A stretch of DNA of 48,569 nt from JAQVEB01 sp028698105 (GTDB lineage Bacteria > Bacteroidota > Bacteroidia > Bacteroidales > Dysgonomonadaceae). The translations under genes and the position numbers were made by a program. How positions within the stretch are numbered: position 1 is the first letter of the stretch; the number at the start of each line of letters is the position of its first letter. The stretch is taken from positions 1 to 48,569 of the forward strand of contig CAXYYA010000028.1 in the NCBI GenBank assembly GCA_964293155.1. The letters are read 5' to 3'. The notes below the pieces were generated by a model. That model saw only the letters and a program-made list of their open reading frames with translations, did no database searches and was not told the DNA's origin. Of this stretch, positions 40,873-48,569 are shown piece by piece.

Positions 40873-43191
40873 CTATATTGTGAATTTTAACCCGGTAAAG
40901 AACGTGCGCGGTAAAGACGGGCCGTACATGTAGCCGGCGTCGCGAAGCGCTCCCTGATCAAAATCCTGCTGAAAGCTATTGAAAAGGTTCTGTATACCTG
41001 CGTTAAGTTGCACAAAAGTGCTAGTCGTTAAGCGAAAATCTTTTGCTACTTTAACAGTAAGGTCGAAAAAATCCGGTGTTCGCACCGCGACATCTTCCGG
41101 CACATACCCGGCAAAGTGTTGTACCCACATAGGTCCTGTATATACGCCTGAAACTGAAATGTTGAACGTTTCAACCGGTAATATATTGGCAGTAAGGTAG
41201 CCATAAACATCTGGTGTGCGAAACATATTTCGTTTCGGTACCACATCGGGATTGTTGCTCCACGATTCAGCTTCGTCATACAAACTCTCTTGAACTGTTG
41301 CGCCCAACTGAAGTTGAAATTTACGGCTTGGAGCTATTTTTCCTTCCATGTTTAGGCCTTTAACCACTGCCCCTGATCCGTTTCTCCTTTCCTGTAATAA
41401 ATTTCCTTGCTCATCTCTTCCGATCTCTTCCAGCAGAAACACGTCTTTCAGGTGCGTATAAAACCCTTCGATCAGCAGGTTGGCTTGCACAACGCCGAAT
41501 GTTCTGTAGATATCGGCCGATATACTGAAAGTTTGTGACCGCTCGGGTTTGAGATCAGGAGAGAGCTGAATGATGCATACCTCTCCGCCTACGGCGGTAA
41601 TGTGCAAGTCTTCATCGAAAGCCTGCGGAGCCCGAAAACCAGTGGAATATCCGCCGCGAAACACGATAAACGGGTTAGGAGTATAACGCACGTTTATCCT
41701 CGGACTAAAAATAGCATCCTGTATCAGGTTGTGCTTATCTAAGCGGGCGCCTAGTAAGATACTCCATTGCTCGTTTTTCCATTCGTTCTGGGCAAAAACA
41801 CTCTGTATATTCACCGATTGATCCAGAATGCGGTTATATCCGAGCATTTGGTCGTGCATTACGTTATAATTCATTTCCAATCCAGCGGTGATTATTGAAG
41901 GCATAAACAGAAAACGATCCGCACTGTAGTTGTATTGCATGCCGCCCATCATGCTTTTATCGTTTGTTGTTCCGTAAGCATTCGGGTCTTTCTGCGCGCC
42001 GTAGTAACTTTGTCTGTCTATAAATTGCCCTGAGAGATACAGGTTTACCTTGTGTTTGTAATCGCGCGACAACACGTTATAGTTTATGTTTGCGGAGTGA
42101 ATGTTATGTTCCGCTTGTTCGGTGATATCGGTTTCGTGTGGTGGTTTATGGAGCAGATTACCGCCACGACGGAATTCGTTGATAAAATGATATTCGGCTT
42201 TGAGTTTATGATAGTTGTTGAAATTATAAAACCCGCGAAGCCCGATATTGCTGCTATTCAATTTGCCAATTTCGGTAAATCCGTCGCCGTCGTAATCCAG
42301 CGCAGCGCGCTGGCGTGAGGAGCCGAAGATCATCATGCCCGTTTTTAAATTGCCGTTTACCAGTGAGGTGTGAAAGGAGAGGTTGTTGTCCGGTGATTTT
42401 CCGTTGATAATATTTGTAACATTGTTAATAGATAATGAGTTGGCTTTGGGCTCTTTTGTTATGATATTTATAGTCCCCGCTATAGCGTTAGAGCCGAACA
42501 AAGCCGATCCGCCGCCGCGTACAACTTCAACACGCTCAATCATATTGGCGGGAATCTGCTCGATGCCGTACACGCCGGCCAATGCGCTAAAGATAGGACG
42601 GCTGTCAATAAGGATTTGTGAATATGGACCGTCTAGTCCGTTGATGCGAACCTGCTGAAATCCGCAATTCTGACAGTTGCTTTCTACACGTAATCCCGGC
42701 TGAAAGTTCAATCCCTGCGCCAGCGTTACGGAATTGGTGTTTTCCATAAGCAACGGAGTGATAACGTTTACTATCGTGGGCGCTTCTCTGCGTTTAGTTT
42801 CTGTGCGGTTGGCAGATACAACTACCGTTTCAAGTATTATCTCGTCGTCATCTACTTCGAAATTTACTTCAATGGTTTCACTCTCCTGTAAAGTAACAGA
42901 TTTTTCTACCGGCTTATATCCTATACCGGAGACCATTAGCGTGAAATTTCCTTCGGGCAGGTTTTTTAGGTAATAATGTCCCGATGCGTCGGTTGAAGTG
43001 CCGAAGTGGGTTCCTTTTAAAGATACAGTTACAAAGGGAATATGTTCCTTTGTGGATTTATTGAGCACGTGTCCAATAATATTGGCATCGCTACTTCTTT
43101 GTCGATTACGATGCTGATGTCTGTTTTGTTGTGGAAATACAGCGGTTGTTATGCTGAACAAGATGCACAGCACTATAATAATTTTTTTCAT
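40873..43191 (-). CDS. TonB-dependent outer-membrane receptor
   Basis: 772 residues. Signal peptide (IIIVLCILFSITTAVFPQ) followed by a His/Arg-rich stretch (QNRHQHRNRQRSSD). A carboxypeptidase-regulatory-like domain (IIGHVLNKSTKEHIPFVTVSLKG) comes next, then a plug (about 125-245: VVVSANRTETKRREAPTIV, ESNCQNCGFQQVRINGLDG, IPANMIERVEVVRGGGSALFGSNAIAGTINIIT) and a 22-strand barrel ending in FFTGLKFTI. It is closer to the BtuB/FepA-like receptors than to SusC and has no SusD. With the His-rich secreted protein upstream and the His-rich N-terminus, a metal ion such as zinc, or a metal complex, is a reasonable cargo guess. Confidence 0.93.
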   Translation of the reverse strand: MKKIIIVLCILFSITTAVFPQQNRHQHRNRQRSSDANIIGHVLNKSTKEHIPFVTVSLKGTHFGTSTDASGHYYLKNLPEGNFTLMVSGIGYKPVEKSVTLQESETIEVNFEVDDDEIILETVVVSANRTETKRREAPTIVNVITPLLMENTNSVTLAQGLNFQPGLRVESNCQNCGFQQVRINGLDGPYSQILIDSRPIFSALAGVYGIEQIPANMIERVEVVRGGGSALFGSNAIAGTINIITKEPKANSLSINNVTNIINGKSPDNNLSFHTSLVNGNLKTGMMIFGSSRQRAALDYDGDGFTEIGKLNSSNIGLRGFYNFNNYHKLKAEYHFINEFRRGGNLLHKPPHETDITEQAEHNIHSANINYNVLSRDYKHKVNLYLSGQFIDRQSYYGAQKDPNAYGTTNDKSMMGGMQYNYSADRFLFMPSIITAGLEMNYNVMHDQMLGYNRILDQSVNIQSVFAQNEWKNEQWSILLGARLDKHNLIQDAIFSPRINVRYTPNPFIVFRGGYSTGFRAPQAFDEDLHITAVGGEVCIIQLSPDLKPERSQTFSISADIYRTFGVVQANLLIEGFYTHLKDVFLLEEIGRDEQGNLLQERRNGSGAVVKGLNMEGKIAPSRKFQLQLGATVQESLYDEAESWSNNPDVVPKRNMFRTPDVYGYLTANILPVETFNISVSGVYTGPMWVQHFAGYVPEDVAVRTPDFFDLTVKVAKDFRLTTSTFVQLNAGIQNLFNSFQQDFDQGALRDAGYMYGPSLPRTFFTGLKFTI

Positions 43192-43364
43192 TTTTATTTG
43201 TTGTCAATTATACGATTAATGAGAGTGCATCAAAAGCAAGACTATCGCTTTAAATTGTTATAGCAACGTGAAAACCATATTCACTTCGCGAACGAGCAAA
43301 TAGTGATACGATAACAGTTTTTCACTTCTGGCAGTCTCTGTGAATTATGTGCGAAAAAATCCGC

Positions 43365-43739
43365 TTAAAAAGAATAAAACGTAGAATTGAAAGGTGGAGC
43401 GCGCAATCCGTTAGAGTGAATGAAAATGTTTTTTTGCGCGATATGTTGTGCTTTTGGGTATCGTGAAATGCAGATGTAACGGTTAAATGCATCAACGGAA
43501 ACATCGAAATGCAAGCCGAGAGAAAAGAAATGAGACAGAACATGAATAAGATTAAACGACGACGTGTTGTGTTGATGATCGGCTTTGTTTCCGTCGTGAA
43601 CCGGAAAATGCAGATGCGAGTGTATTACGCGTTCGCCGTTAACGGTATGAGTGTGAGTAAATAAAGAAATACTTCCGTAATAGCTTGCAAAAAGCATTAA
43701 CAGAAAATATCCCGATAGTATTCTAACCCTTTGTCTCAT
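43365..43739 (-). CDS. Small His-rich secreted or anchored protein upstream of the TonB receptor
   Basis: 124 residues. N-terminal hydrophobic segment (ILSGYFLLMLFASYYGSISLF, about 8-27), then FTHTHTVNGERVIHSHLHFPVHDGNKADHQH (His-dense, about 12 His in 45 residues), and later HVLSHFFSLGLHFD. The spacing HTH...HSHLH...H..H suits periplasmic binding of zinc, copper or nickel, and similar short His-rich proteins precede TonB receptors in other Bacteroidales (general knowledge, not searched). It is 173 bp upstream of the receptor on the same strand. The -7 box is so close to the ATG that the transcript would be nearly leaderless. Confidence 0.68.
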   Translation of the reverse strand: MRQRVRILSGYFLLMLFASYYGSISLFTHTHTVNGERVIHSHLHFPVHDGNKADHQHNTSSFNLIHVLSHFFSLGLHFDVSVDAFNRYICISRYPKAQHIAQKNIFIHSNGLRAPPFNSTFYSF

Positions 43740-43747
43740 TGCGATGG

Positions 43748-43755
43748 CAAAGATA
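43748..43755 (-). promoter_or_regulatory. -7 box of the His-rich protein/TonB receptor unit
   Basis: Minus-strand TATCTTTG, exact match, ending 9 bp before the ATG at 43739. No clear TTTG at 19 bp. A start point about 6 nt downstream leaves only a few leader bases. Confidence 0.55.
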
Positions 43756-43844
43756 CGATTATTTAGAATAAGTTTAAATAGTATTGATAAAATTGATTAC
43801 AAACCGACCGTAATTGCGAGCGCCTATGCCGTAAAAAAACTCCT

Positions 43845-44831
43845 TTACAATTTCGATAAAACCTCTTCTGATAATTTAAGGGAAGGCTTTGACTTTTTTG
43901 CCGACACCGCAAGCACTTCGCACGCGAGGTGTTCTCCCGGCCTCATTTTCCGGAGATAAAGCCTCACGGTATCTATTTTTTTGCCATAGATACTTTCGGT
44001 TATCTCCAGCGAACACCGGTACTTGTCTTGCAGCAGGTAAGCTTTGCCGTTGTATTCATCGGCAATGACGGTTATATCTACAACCGTGTTTACGAGGGCG
44101 GCAAGTTGCTCCCGCTCTTCCTGCGACAGATCGGGTTCGGCTTCCTCACGTGGTTTGCGCCTGTTGAAACATCTTGGCGAGACATATTGCGTGCTGTCCG
44201 TGGTATTACGAATACCGTCAACGGCAACGGGAACGACTTCCGCGGCAGTTTCTCGAAATTCAAGGGTCTGTTTCTTTTCTGAAAACGCCAGAAAACGCAC
44301 TTGCCCGGCTTTCATGTTGGCAATGGTAGCTTTTCCTTTCAGGTTTTCCGCCGGAATAAAACCGTGCACTGATCCGCATTTCCATCCGAAATGAAGCCCC
44401 AGCTCTACGTGCACGCCTTTAGATGATGTTTGCAGGATGATCCCCTTGTATATGCTGCCCGGTTTCAGGTCGGGCACACAGGCTCTGTTCACCACTGCGT
44501 CCACAAGAACGAAATTCCGTTGCGGAAAGGCTTCATATACCGAGCCGAGGAAAGAGTGCATCACCAGATAGGGCGCAGCGTTGTGCCACCACTCCATATT
44601 GGGGTACGACCATGCCATGTGGCCATACGATACGAAACCGGAAATTTTTTCAACGCGTATGTTGAATCCTTTTTTGTTAAACGACCTTATCTCGAAAGGG
44701 AAAATTTCACCCGATGCTTCAGCCACGAGCATCCGGTTAAACTTGTCTTCTTCGGGCTCGTCTTTCTGTTTCCAGAAATCGTTGCGCTCTGACGGGCGAA
44801 ACCATCGCGCCAATATATCAATTATTTTCAT
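43845..44831 (-). CDS. Uncharacterised protein with an S1-like RNA-binding segment
   Basis: 328 residues, no signal peptide. Residues about 125-165 read LKPGSIYKGIILQTSSKGVHVELG...WKCGSVHGFIP, an S1-domain pattern (G-x-(V/I)-x-G-x-V...KG.(F/V)V.LG...GF(I/V)P). A region at 35-75 (EIFPFEIRSFNKKGFNIRVEKISGFVSYGHM) and one at 245-320 (VDITVIADEYNGKAYLLQDKYRCSLEI) may be further OB-fold-like parts. Several of these segments suggest an RNA-binding or ribosome-associated cytoplasmic protein. I cannot name the family. It stands alone; the flanking 120-bp gap on its 5' side has the terminator of the next gene. Confidence 0.6.
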   Translation of the reverse strand: MKIIDILARWFRPSERNDFWKQKDEPEEDKFNRMLVAEASGEIFPFEIRSFNKKGFNIRVEKISGFVSYGHMAWSYPNMEWWHNAAPYLVMHSFLGSVYEAFPQRNFVLVDAVVNRACVPDLKPGSIYKGIILQTSSKGVHVELGLHFGWKCGSVHGFIPAENLKGKATIANMKAGQVRFLAFSEKKQTLEFRETAAEVVPVAVDGIRNTTDSTQYVSPRCFNRRKPREEAEPDLSQEEREQLAALVNTVVDITVIADEYNGKAYLLQDKYRCSLEITESIYGKKIDTVRLYLRKMRPGEHLACEVLAVSAKKSKPSLKLSEEVLSKL

Positions 44832-44888
44832 TTGGGTTTATAACAGGTTTGCCGACCGATGCCGCGGTTTACGGCAAAGGGGAGGAAC

Positions 44889-44921
44889 TAAAAACGGATG
44901 CGGATCGTAAAACCCGCACCC
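44889..44921 (-). terminator. Terminator of the DUF6261-like gene
   Basis: GGATGCGG (44896-44903) pairs with CCGCACCC (44914-44921), one G-U, followed on the minus strand by TTTTTA. About 32 bp past the stop codon. Confidence 0.75.
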
Positions 44922-44952
44922 TTTAATAACAGAAAATTCCAATCTTCTTTCC

Positions 44953-45702
44953 TTAAGCGCCCGGCGGCAACGGAATATCGGGTTCGCTGCTTCCCTTACC
45001 GTCTTTTGCTTTGCGTATGGCCAGCATGTTTTTGTAATAGCTGATCAATTCATTTATCTTCCCAATGATGTTTTGGTACACTTCCGCATCGCCCACCAGC
45101 GAAAGGCCGTTTATGGCGGTTACAATTTTTTTGTAAGCTTCATCAACTGCTCCGCGGGTTTTGGAAACGTTGCCGCTACCGCGGGAGGCCTGCTCGTCGT
45201 TGCGCGAACCGAATCGGGTGATGAAATCGTCGTTGGCTTCTTTTAATTTGGTAACCAGCGTTGTTTGTTCGGTAACGGCAAGGTCACCGGCATAATTGGT
45301 TATAAGTTGATCTACGAGGCTGGTAAGGGCTTTACTTTCCTCCGGATAGGGGTCGCGGCTCACGTATCCCACCTGATCTACGATGCGCCGGATGTTATCG
45401 GCGGCGGCGCGCACATCGGGGTCAAACCAATTGATCTTGGCATTAAGATCGTTAATGAAAGCGCTGTAAATCTCGTCGCGATACTCATCGGCGGCAGCGA
45501 TGCCTGAGGTCAGGCGGCTGCCCGATTCCACGTTAATGGTGTTGATTTCGGTTTGTAGCGCTTTCACATAGGCAGGGTAGATTTTGATAATACCCAGTTT
45601 TTCGGCAGTTTCTTCCTCTATATATTTTTTCACCAAGTCGTGAAATTGTGCATGTTCTTTGTCACGGTAGCGTGAGAGGTCAAATCGTTGAATCTGTTCC
45701 AT
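44953..45702 (-). CDS. DUF6261-like all-helical protein
   Basis: 249 residues, no signal or membrane segment. Mostly amphipathic helices: IQRFDLSRYRDKEHAQFHDLVKKYI at the start (the 'FDLSRxRxxEHxQFH' opening I associate with DUF6261 proteins of Bacteroidota), SAFINDLNAKINWFDPDVRAAADNIRRIVDQVG, YEESKALTSLVDQL-type helices and a C-terminal coiled region (YQNIIGKINELISYYKNMLAIRKAKDG) with a Pro-rich tail (PDIPLPPGA). Function unknown. Such genes often lie next to short repeat proteins, as here, where a 14-residue-repeat ORF precedes it by 24 bp. Confidence 0.7.
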   Translation of the reverse strand: MEQIQRFDLSRYRDKEHAQFHDLVKKYIEEETAEKLGIIKIYPAYVKALQTEINTINVESGSRLTSGIAAADEYRDEIYSAFINDLNAKINWFDPDVRAAADNIRRIVDQVGYVSRDPYPEESKALTSLVDQLITNYAGDLAVTEQTTLVTKLKEANDDFITRFGSRNDEQASRGSGNVSKTRGAVDEAYKKIVTAINGLSLVGDAEVYQNIIGKINELISYYKNMLAIRKAKDGKGSSEPDIPLPPGA

Positions 45703-45725
45703 TGTATTCCAATTTAGTTAAAAAT

Positions 45726-45986
45726 TTATTCAGCGGCAGCATTGCCGGTAACAATAAAGAGCATCAGCTCTTTCTTTAGTGCGATGCTGCGGGATGCTTT
45801 CGGGTTGCCCCGAAGAGGCGCCGCATGACCGCAGACTGCATTGTAACTTCCCGATATCGTGCCGCAATCGTGCGGCTGTCTTTCGTACATTCCCGATGGT
45901 TCCCCGCACGCGTGCGGGAACATTTCTGGGCGCCCCCAAAGTGGGCCGCCCGCCTGCGGGAAGGGTTCGTTAATTCCCCCAAACAT
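45726..45986 (-). CDS. Short ORF of 14-residue repeats beside the DUF6261-like gene
   Basis: 86 codons from the ATG at 45986. Four to five 14-residue repeats with the pattern E-x-x-P-x-x-C-G-x-x-x-G-x-x (EMFPHACGEPSGMY, ERQPHDCGTISGSY), then KKELMLFIVTGNAAAE. The frame extends about 10 codons upstream of the ATG before a stop, and the repeat pattern extends with it. No signal peptide. Whether it is translated is uncertain: the repeat can be read in more than one frame, and GC-rich minisatellite DNA readily gives open frames. Stop is 24 bp before the DUF6261-like ATG. Confidence 0.4.
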   Translation of the reverse strand: MFGGINEPFPQAGGPLWGRPEMFPHACGEPSGMYERQPHDCGTISGSYNAVCGHAAPLRGNPKASRSIALKKELMLFIVTGNAAAE

Positions 45987-46032
45987 GCTGCAAAGCTGTG
46001 GCTTAATTTCGGGGTTTTACGGATGCGGCCGC
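45781..46032. repeat. Degenerate 42-bp tandem repeat array, about six units
   Basis: Reading the plus strand in 42-bp steps from 45781, each unit begins with a GC-rich half (CACGCGTGCGGGAACATTTCT-like, consensus ..c.cgTGCGG.a..ttcg) and continues with a half around TTCCCGA...TGCCG. Six units, each diverged by several bases. The period is a multiple of three, matching the 14-residue repeat. It is not CRISPR: there are no unique spacers. Confidence 0.7.
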
Positions 46033-46225
46033 ACTGTTTTTCTCCTTTCTTCTGCCGCATGCCCTACGTTAATCCGCGTTTGCAGCCCGGTTCCGGGCAT
46101 CTAAAGATCGCTTATGCGCAAATATATATGTTAAAAACGTCATTTGCAAGTAAATTAACAGATAATATTTTATGTTTTAGAGCAGGTTTTTTGGGAAAAA
46201 TGATAAGGTTAACCATCAATTTTTC

Positions 46226-46420
46226 ACATTATCCGCGAAGTGTTCTAACGGCTTTATCCATTGCCACGACTTTTAAGTCGTGGGATAATGATGTCTAAGA
46301 ATTACGGGCTTTAGCCCAATAATAGTATAAATTTCGGCTAAAGCCTATCTGCTCTGTATCTCAAAAACCACGCCCTAAAGGGACGTGGCAATTGATGTAG
46401 GACATTATACGGATAATCAT
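46226..46420. repeat. Non-coding hairpin element, copy C (uninterrupted)
   Basis: 195 bp, inverted relative to copy A and nearly identical to it once A's insert is removed. It supplies the empty site: the hairpin CCACGCCC-TAAA-GGGACGTGG is intact here. The other outer hairpin is CCACGACTT-TT-AAGTCGTGG. Ends ACATTATCCGCGAAGTG / ATACGGATAATCAT. The rest of the 45987-46523 gap beyond this and the 42-bp array shows no gene. Confidence 0.88.
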
Positions 46421-46523
46421 ATTAAATTATTATTCATGTCATTTCCTCTTTATGCCCAATTTTGGGTGGGGACGTGACAAGATGAAACTGTTCTTGCTCT
46501 TTTGATACTGCCTCTTTTATTGT

Positions 46524-48026
46524 TTATTTTTCAATCGTATTCTTTTTGGGCGCGTTTACCGGAGATTCCTTTTCAATAGGAATAGTTTCTGTTGTTTCTT
46601 TGCCTTTCAGGTAATTGGGCAACTGCATTCCCGCCATATTGAACAAGTCGTCCAATGGTGGAATGGTTCGCATTAACCCCGAAAGAAAGTTCGCGGTAGA
46701 GCCTTTACCATCTGCATTATTTCCCGAATCCCAAACGGTAACTTTATCAATTTTCAGGTTTTTAACCGCTTCAACCTGTGTTCTGATGAGTTCCGGTAAT
46801 TTCTCGATCATCAGCAACTGATACGCTTTATCGGGATCGCCGCCGGCGGCCGAAACCACATCTTTGTACCCTTGCGCCTGCTTGCTCAGAATCTCGAACA
46901 AACCGCGCGCTTCGGCGTCCATTTTGGCGAAGATGGCATCGGCATCGCCTTTAGCTTGAACGCGAGTGCGTTCGGCCACGGCTTGTGCGTCAATAATGGC
47001 TTTTTGTTTGGCGATCTCGGCCGGAACCACAATGTTGGCGGTTTCGGTAGAACGTTCGCGTTCGGCGCGGGCATTTTCGGCCAACTTTTCAGCCACATAA
47101 GCTTCTTCCAGCGCTTTTGCCTGTTGCACTTTCTCGGCCGCGATAGCCAGACGCGCAGCCTCGGCTTCTTTTTCGCGACGTGCCGCATCGGATTGGGCGA
47201 TGGTAATTTTTGCCGTATTTTCACCCTGAACGGCTATGGAGTTTGCTTCGGATGTTTTGATACGCGTTAGTTTATCGGCTTCGGCCTTTCCGATCAATTC
47301 GTCTTTCTTAGCCGATGCAATATTTACCTCGCGGTCTTTATCGGCCTCAGCTTTACCGGTCTCACCGATCTTTTCTTGTTGTGCCACGCTGATTTTGGCT
47401 TCGTTTATGGCCTTTGCTGCGGCTTCTTTTCCCAACGCTTCAATGTATCCCGACTCGTCTTTGATATCGGTAACGTTCACGTTGATCAATTTCAGACCGA
47501 CTTTCTTCAATTCCGAATCCACTGTTTTGGAGATGGCTTCAAGGAATTTATCGCGGTCGGAGTTGATTTCTTCGATCGTCATGGTGGCGATCACCAAACG
47601 CAGTTGTCCGAAGAGAATGTCGGAAGCCAGTTCTTTTATTTTATCGGGTGTAAGCCCCAACAACCTTTCGGCGGCCGTGTTCATCAGATCGGGTTCGGAC
47701 GAAATGGCAATGGTAAACCGTGAGGGTACATCCACGCGAATATTCTGACGGCTGAGCGCGTTGGTGAGGTTGGCCTCGATGGACAATGGCTTCAGATCGA
47801 GGTAAGCGTAGTCCTGAATTACCGGCCACACAAAAGCGCCTCCGCCAGGAATACAACGAGCCGAGGAGCCGCCTGTTTTTCCGTAAACCACCAGAATTTT
47901 ATCGGAAGGACATCTTTTAAAACGCGATGCCAGCGCCAGAATAGTAACAAAAATAACTACCGCCAGTATGATGATCAGGAACAATGGCGATGAAAGCGTC
48001 TCCGTCGGTAATCGCATCCAGTTCAC
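46524..48026 (-). CDS. Flotillin-like SPFH-domain membrane protein
   Basis: 500 residues. One N-terminal transmembrane/re-entrant segment (LFLIIILAVVIFVTILALASRF, about 15-36), then the SPFH/band-7 domain (about 37-210: CPSDKILVVYGKTGG, GGAFVWPVIQDYAYLDLKPLSI, NTAAERLLGLTP, LKLINVNVTDIKD), followed by a long coiled-coil rich in EA/AE repeats (about 215-380) and a C-terminal IPPLDDLFNMAGMQLPNYLKG. Flotillins assemble in membrane microdomains and affect membrane fluidity and cell-wall synthesis. The first codon is GTG (48026); the ATG at 48017 is an alternative. Either start lies inside the upstream nfeD-like frame. Confidence 0.93.
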   Translation of the reverse strand: MNWMRLPTETLSSPLFLIIILAVVIFVTILALASRFKRCPSDKILVVYGKTGGSSARCIPGGGAFVWPVIQDYAYLDLKPLSIEANLTNALSRQNIRVDVPSRFTIAISSEPDLMNTAAERLLGLTPDKIKELASDILFGQLRLVIATMTIEEINSDRDKFLEAISKTVDSELKKVGLKLINVNVTDIKDESGYIEALGKEAAAKAINEAKISVAQQEKIGETGKAEADKDREVNIASAKKDELIGKAEADKLTRIKTSEANSIAVQGENTAKITIAQSDAARREKEAEAARLAIAAEKVQQAKALEEAYVAEKLAENARAERERSTETANIVVPAEIAKQKAIIDAQAVAERTRVQAKGDADAIFAKMDAEARGLFEILSKQAQGYKDVVSAAGGDPDKAYQLLMIEKLPELIRTQVEAVKNLKIDKVTVWDSGNNADGKGSTANFLSGLMRTIPPLDDLFNMAGMQLPNYLKGKETTETIPIEKESPVNAPKKNTIEK

Positions 48027-48489
48027 GCACAGAACCCCTCACACTGATCAGAATTTTTCCTTTGCCCGACCGTTGAGGCGGAATGGTAAGATACACTTCC
48101 GCCGTTTTATTCAGCGTTTCTTCCATTTTAAACGAATCGTTTTCGGCCAGTCGCATAAATTGCTTTATGATGAAGAAAAACAGCGCCACAAAAATAATGC
48201 CGACCAGTGTAGCTACAAAAATCAACAAAATTTTGTTGGAAATAAGCGGATAAAACACAATTCCCGACCAACTGAAACCGAGTAGAAAATTGATGAGATT
48301 GCGCAGCGAAAACAATTGAAACGGCGCATCGGTATCGCTGAAATCACCATCGAAATCGGCGTCCACGCCATCCATGGAGTTGCCACCGATAAAGGTCATG
48401 ATGGCCTGAATGATAAAAATCAAACTAACGGGAATGGCGATATACCAAAAGGTTCTCAACAAGGGTTCCAGGTTTTGTAATGCATCCAT
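47917..48489 (-). CDS. NfeD-like membrane protein, possibly truncated at its C-terminal domain
   Basis: 190 residues. Hydrophobic segments at about 14-34, 72-88 and 90-112, an Asp-rich loop (GVDADFDGDFSDTDAP), then a cytoplasmic part beginning an NfeD OB-fold: EVYLTIPPQRSGKGKILISVRGSVRELDAITDGDA. From about residue 158 onward the sequence (FIAIVPDHHTGGSYFCYYSGAGIAF) does not continue the expected OB-fold strands; the second half appears to be the other frame of the flotillin N-terminus. NfeD proteins pair with flotillin/SPFH proteins and this pair is in the usual order. The 110-bp overlap is abnormal. Confidence 0.8.
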   Translation of the reverse strand: MDALQNLEPLLRTFWYIAIPVSLIFIIQAIMTFIGGNSMDGVDADFDGDFSDTDAPFQLFSLRNLINFLLGFSWSGIVFYPLISNKILLIFVATLVGIIFVALFFFIIKQFMRLAENDSFKMEETLNKTAEVYLTIPPQRSGKGKILISVRGSVRELDAITDGDAFIAIVPDHHTGGSYFCYYSGAGIAF

Positions 48490-48509
48490 AGTGTTAAAAT
48501 TTAACTTTC

Positions 48510-48517
48510 CAAAGATA
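48510..48517 (-). promoter_or_regulatory. -7 box of the nfeD-flotillin operon
   Basis: Minus-strand TATCTTTG, exact match, 20 bp before the nfeD-like ATG. No clear TTTG at 19 bp upstream. Confidence 0.55.
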
Positions 48518-48569
48518 AGTAATCAATAAAAATTAATGTTATATTTTTCGTGTCCAATATTTTTTAATA

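Noticed and set aside
45781..46032. CRISPR array
   Set aside because: The 42-bp units are contiguous and diverged with no unique spacers and no cas genes nearby; it is a tandem repeat.
45776..46060. Alternative 94-codon minus-strand ORF across the 42-bp repeats
   Set aside because: A second frame of the same repeat; it has less regular motif spacing than the frame ending at 45726 and ends inside the array.

Overview
This is a stretch of a Bacteroidota chromosome, most likely order Bacteroidales. The evidence is a SusC/SusD pair, FecR/ECF-sigma regulation, a fimbrillin-type lipoprotein, several TonB-dependent or beta-barrel outer-membrane proteins, AT-rich leaders with weak ribosome binding sites, and repeated matches to the Bacteroidetes promoter (TAnnTTTG, three times with TTTG exactly 19 bp upstream). 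Family-level placement (Dysgonomonadaceae- or Paludibacteraceae-like) is only a guess.

Layout. 1-9.3 kb: 5' part of an ABC-F ATPase, susC-susD, hisS, and an ABC1/UbiB-type kinase. 9.3-9.95 kb: a gene-free stretch with three apparently nested inverted-repeat elements. 10-17.7 kb: a phosphatase/lipid-kinase fusion, PIN-PhoH, a small lipoprotein, an M3 peptidase, an RRM protein, tsaB and a CDGSH protein. 17.7-18.45 kb: repeats, including a MITE-like element ending 6 bp before a GH20-like gene. 18.5-23 kb: that glycosidase, two paralogous lipoproteins, folD and ffh. 23-23.9 kb: more repeats and a probable broken small membrane-protein gene.

23.9-27.5 kb is an ECF sigma module: sigma factor, FecR-like anti-sigma protein with a C-terminal extension, a secreted KDQ-repeat protein sharing that extension, and a small barrel. 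The sigma gene and the KDQ gene share an upstream motif, GTAGGGTATT-N10-TTCGG, which I predict is the promoter of this sigma factor. 36.1-38.2 kb is a second sigma module (sigma, small membrane anti-sigma, Spy-like protein, Ca-binding-repeat protein) with a promoter of similar geometry.

Between them, 27.7-36.0 kb on the minus strand is the most unusual part: two ferritin-like DUF2202 proteins, then a compact run of PqqD-like protein, ATP-grasp ligase, PLP-dependent group IV decarboxylase with an altered active-site motif, a urea-transporter/M23-peptidase fusion, a TPR/beta-barrel protein and a TPR protein. Overlaps and short gaps suggest co-expression. It looks like an uncharacterised pathway that makes, and perhaps moves across the envelope, an amide-linked product.

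38.3-48.6 kb: a fimbrillin-like lipoprotein, a FemAB-type transferase, a TonB receptor with a His-rich companion (possible zinc uptake), an S1-like protein, a DUF6261-type protein beside a 42-bp/14-residue repeat array, another non-coding repeat copy, and an nfeD-flotillin pair with an unusually long overlap.

The recurring ~196-216 bp non-coding element (9.5, 17.7, 46.2 kb and a decayed copy at 23.1 kb) has terminal inverted repeats and internal hairpins whose arms differ between copies yet stay paired. No rRNA, tRNA or CRISPR array was seen. All functions are from motif recognition by eye; no database search was run.
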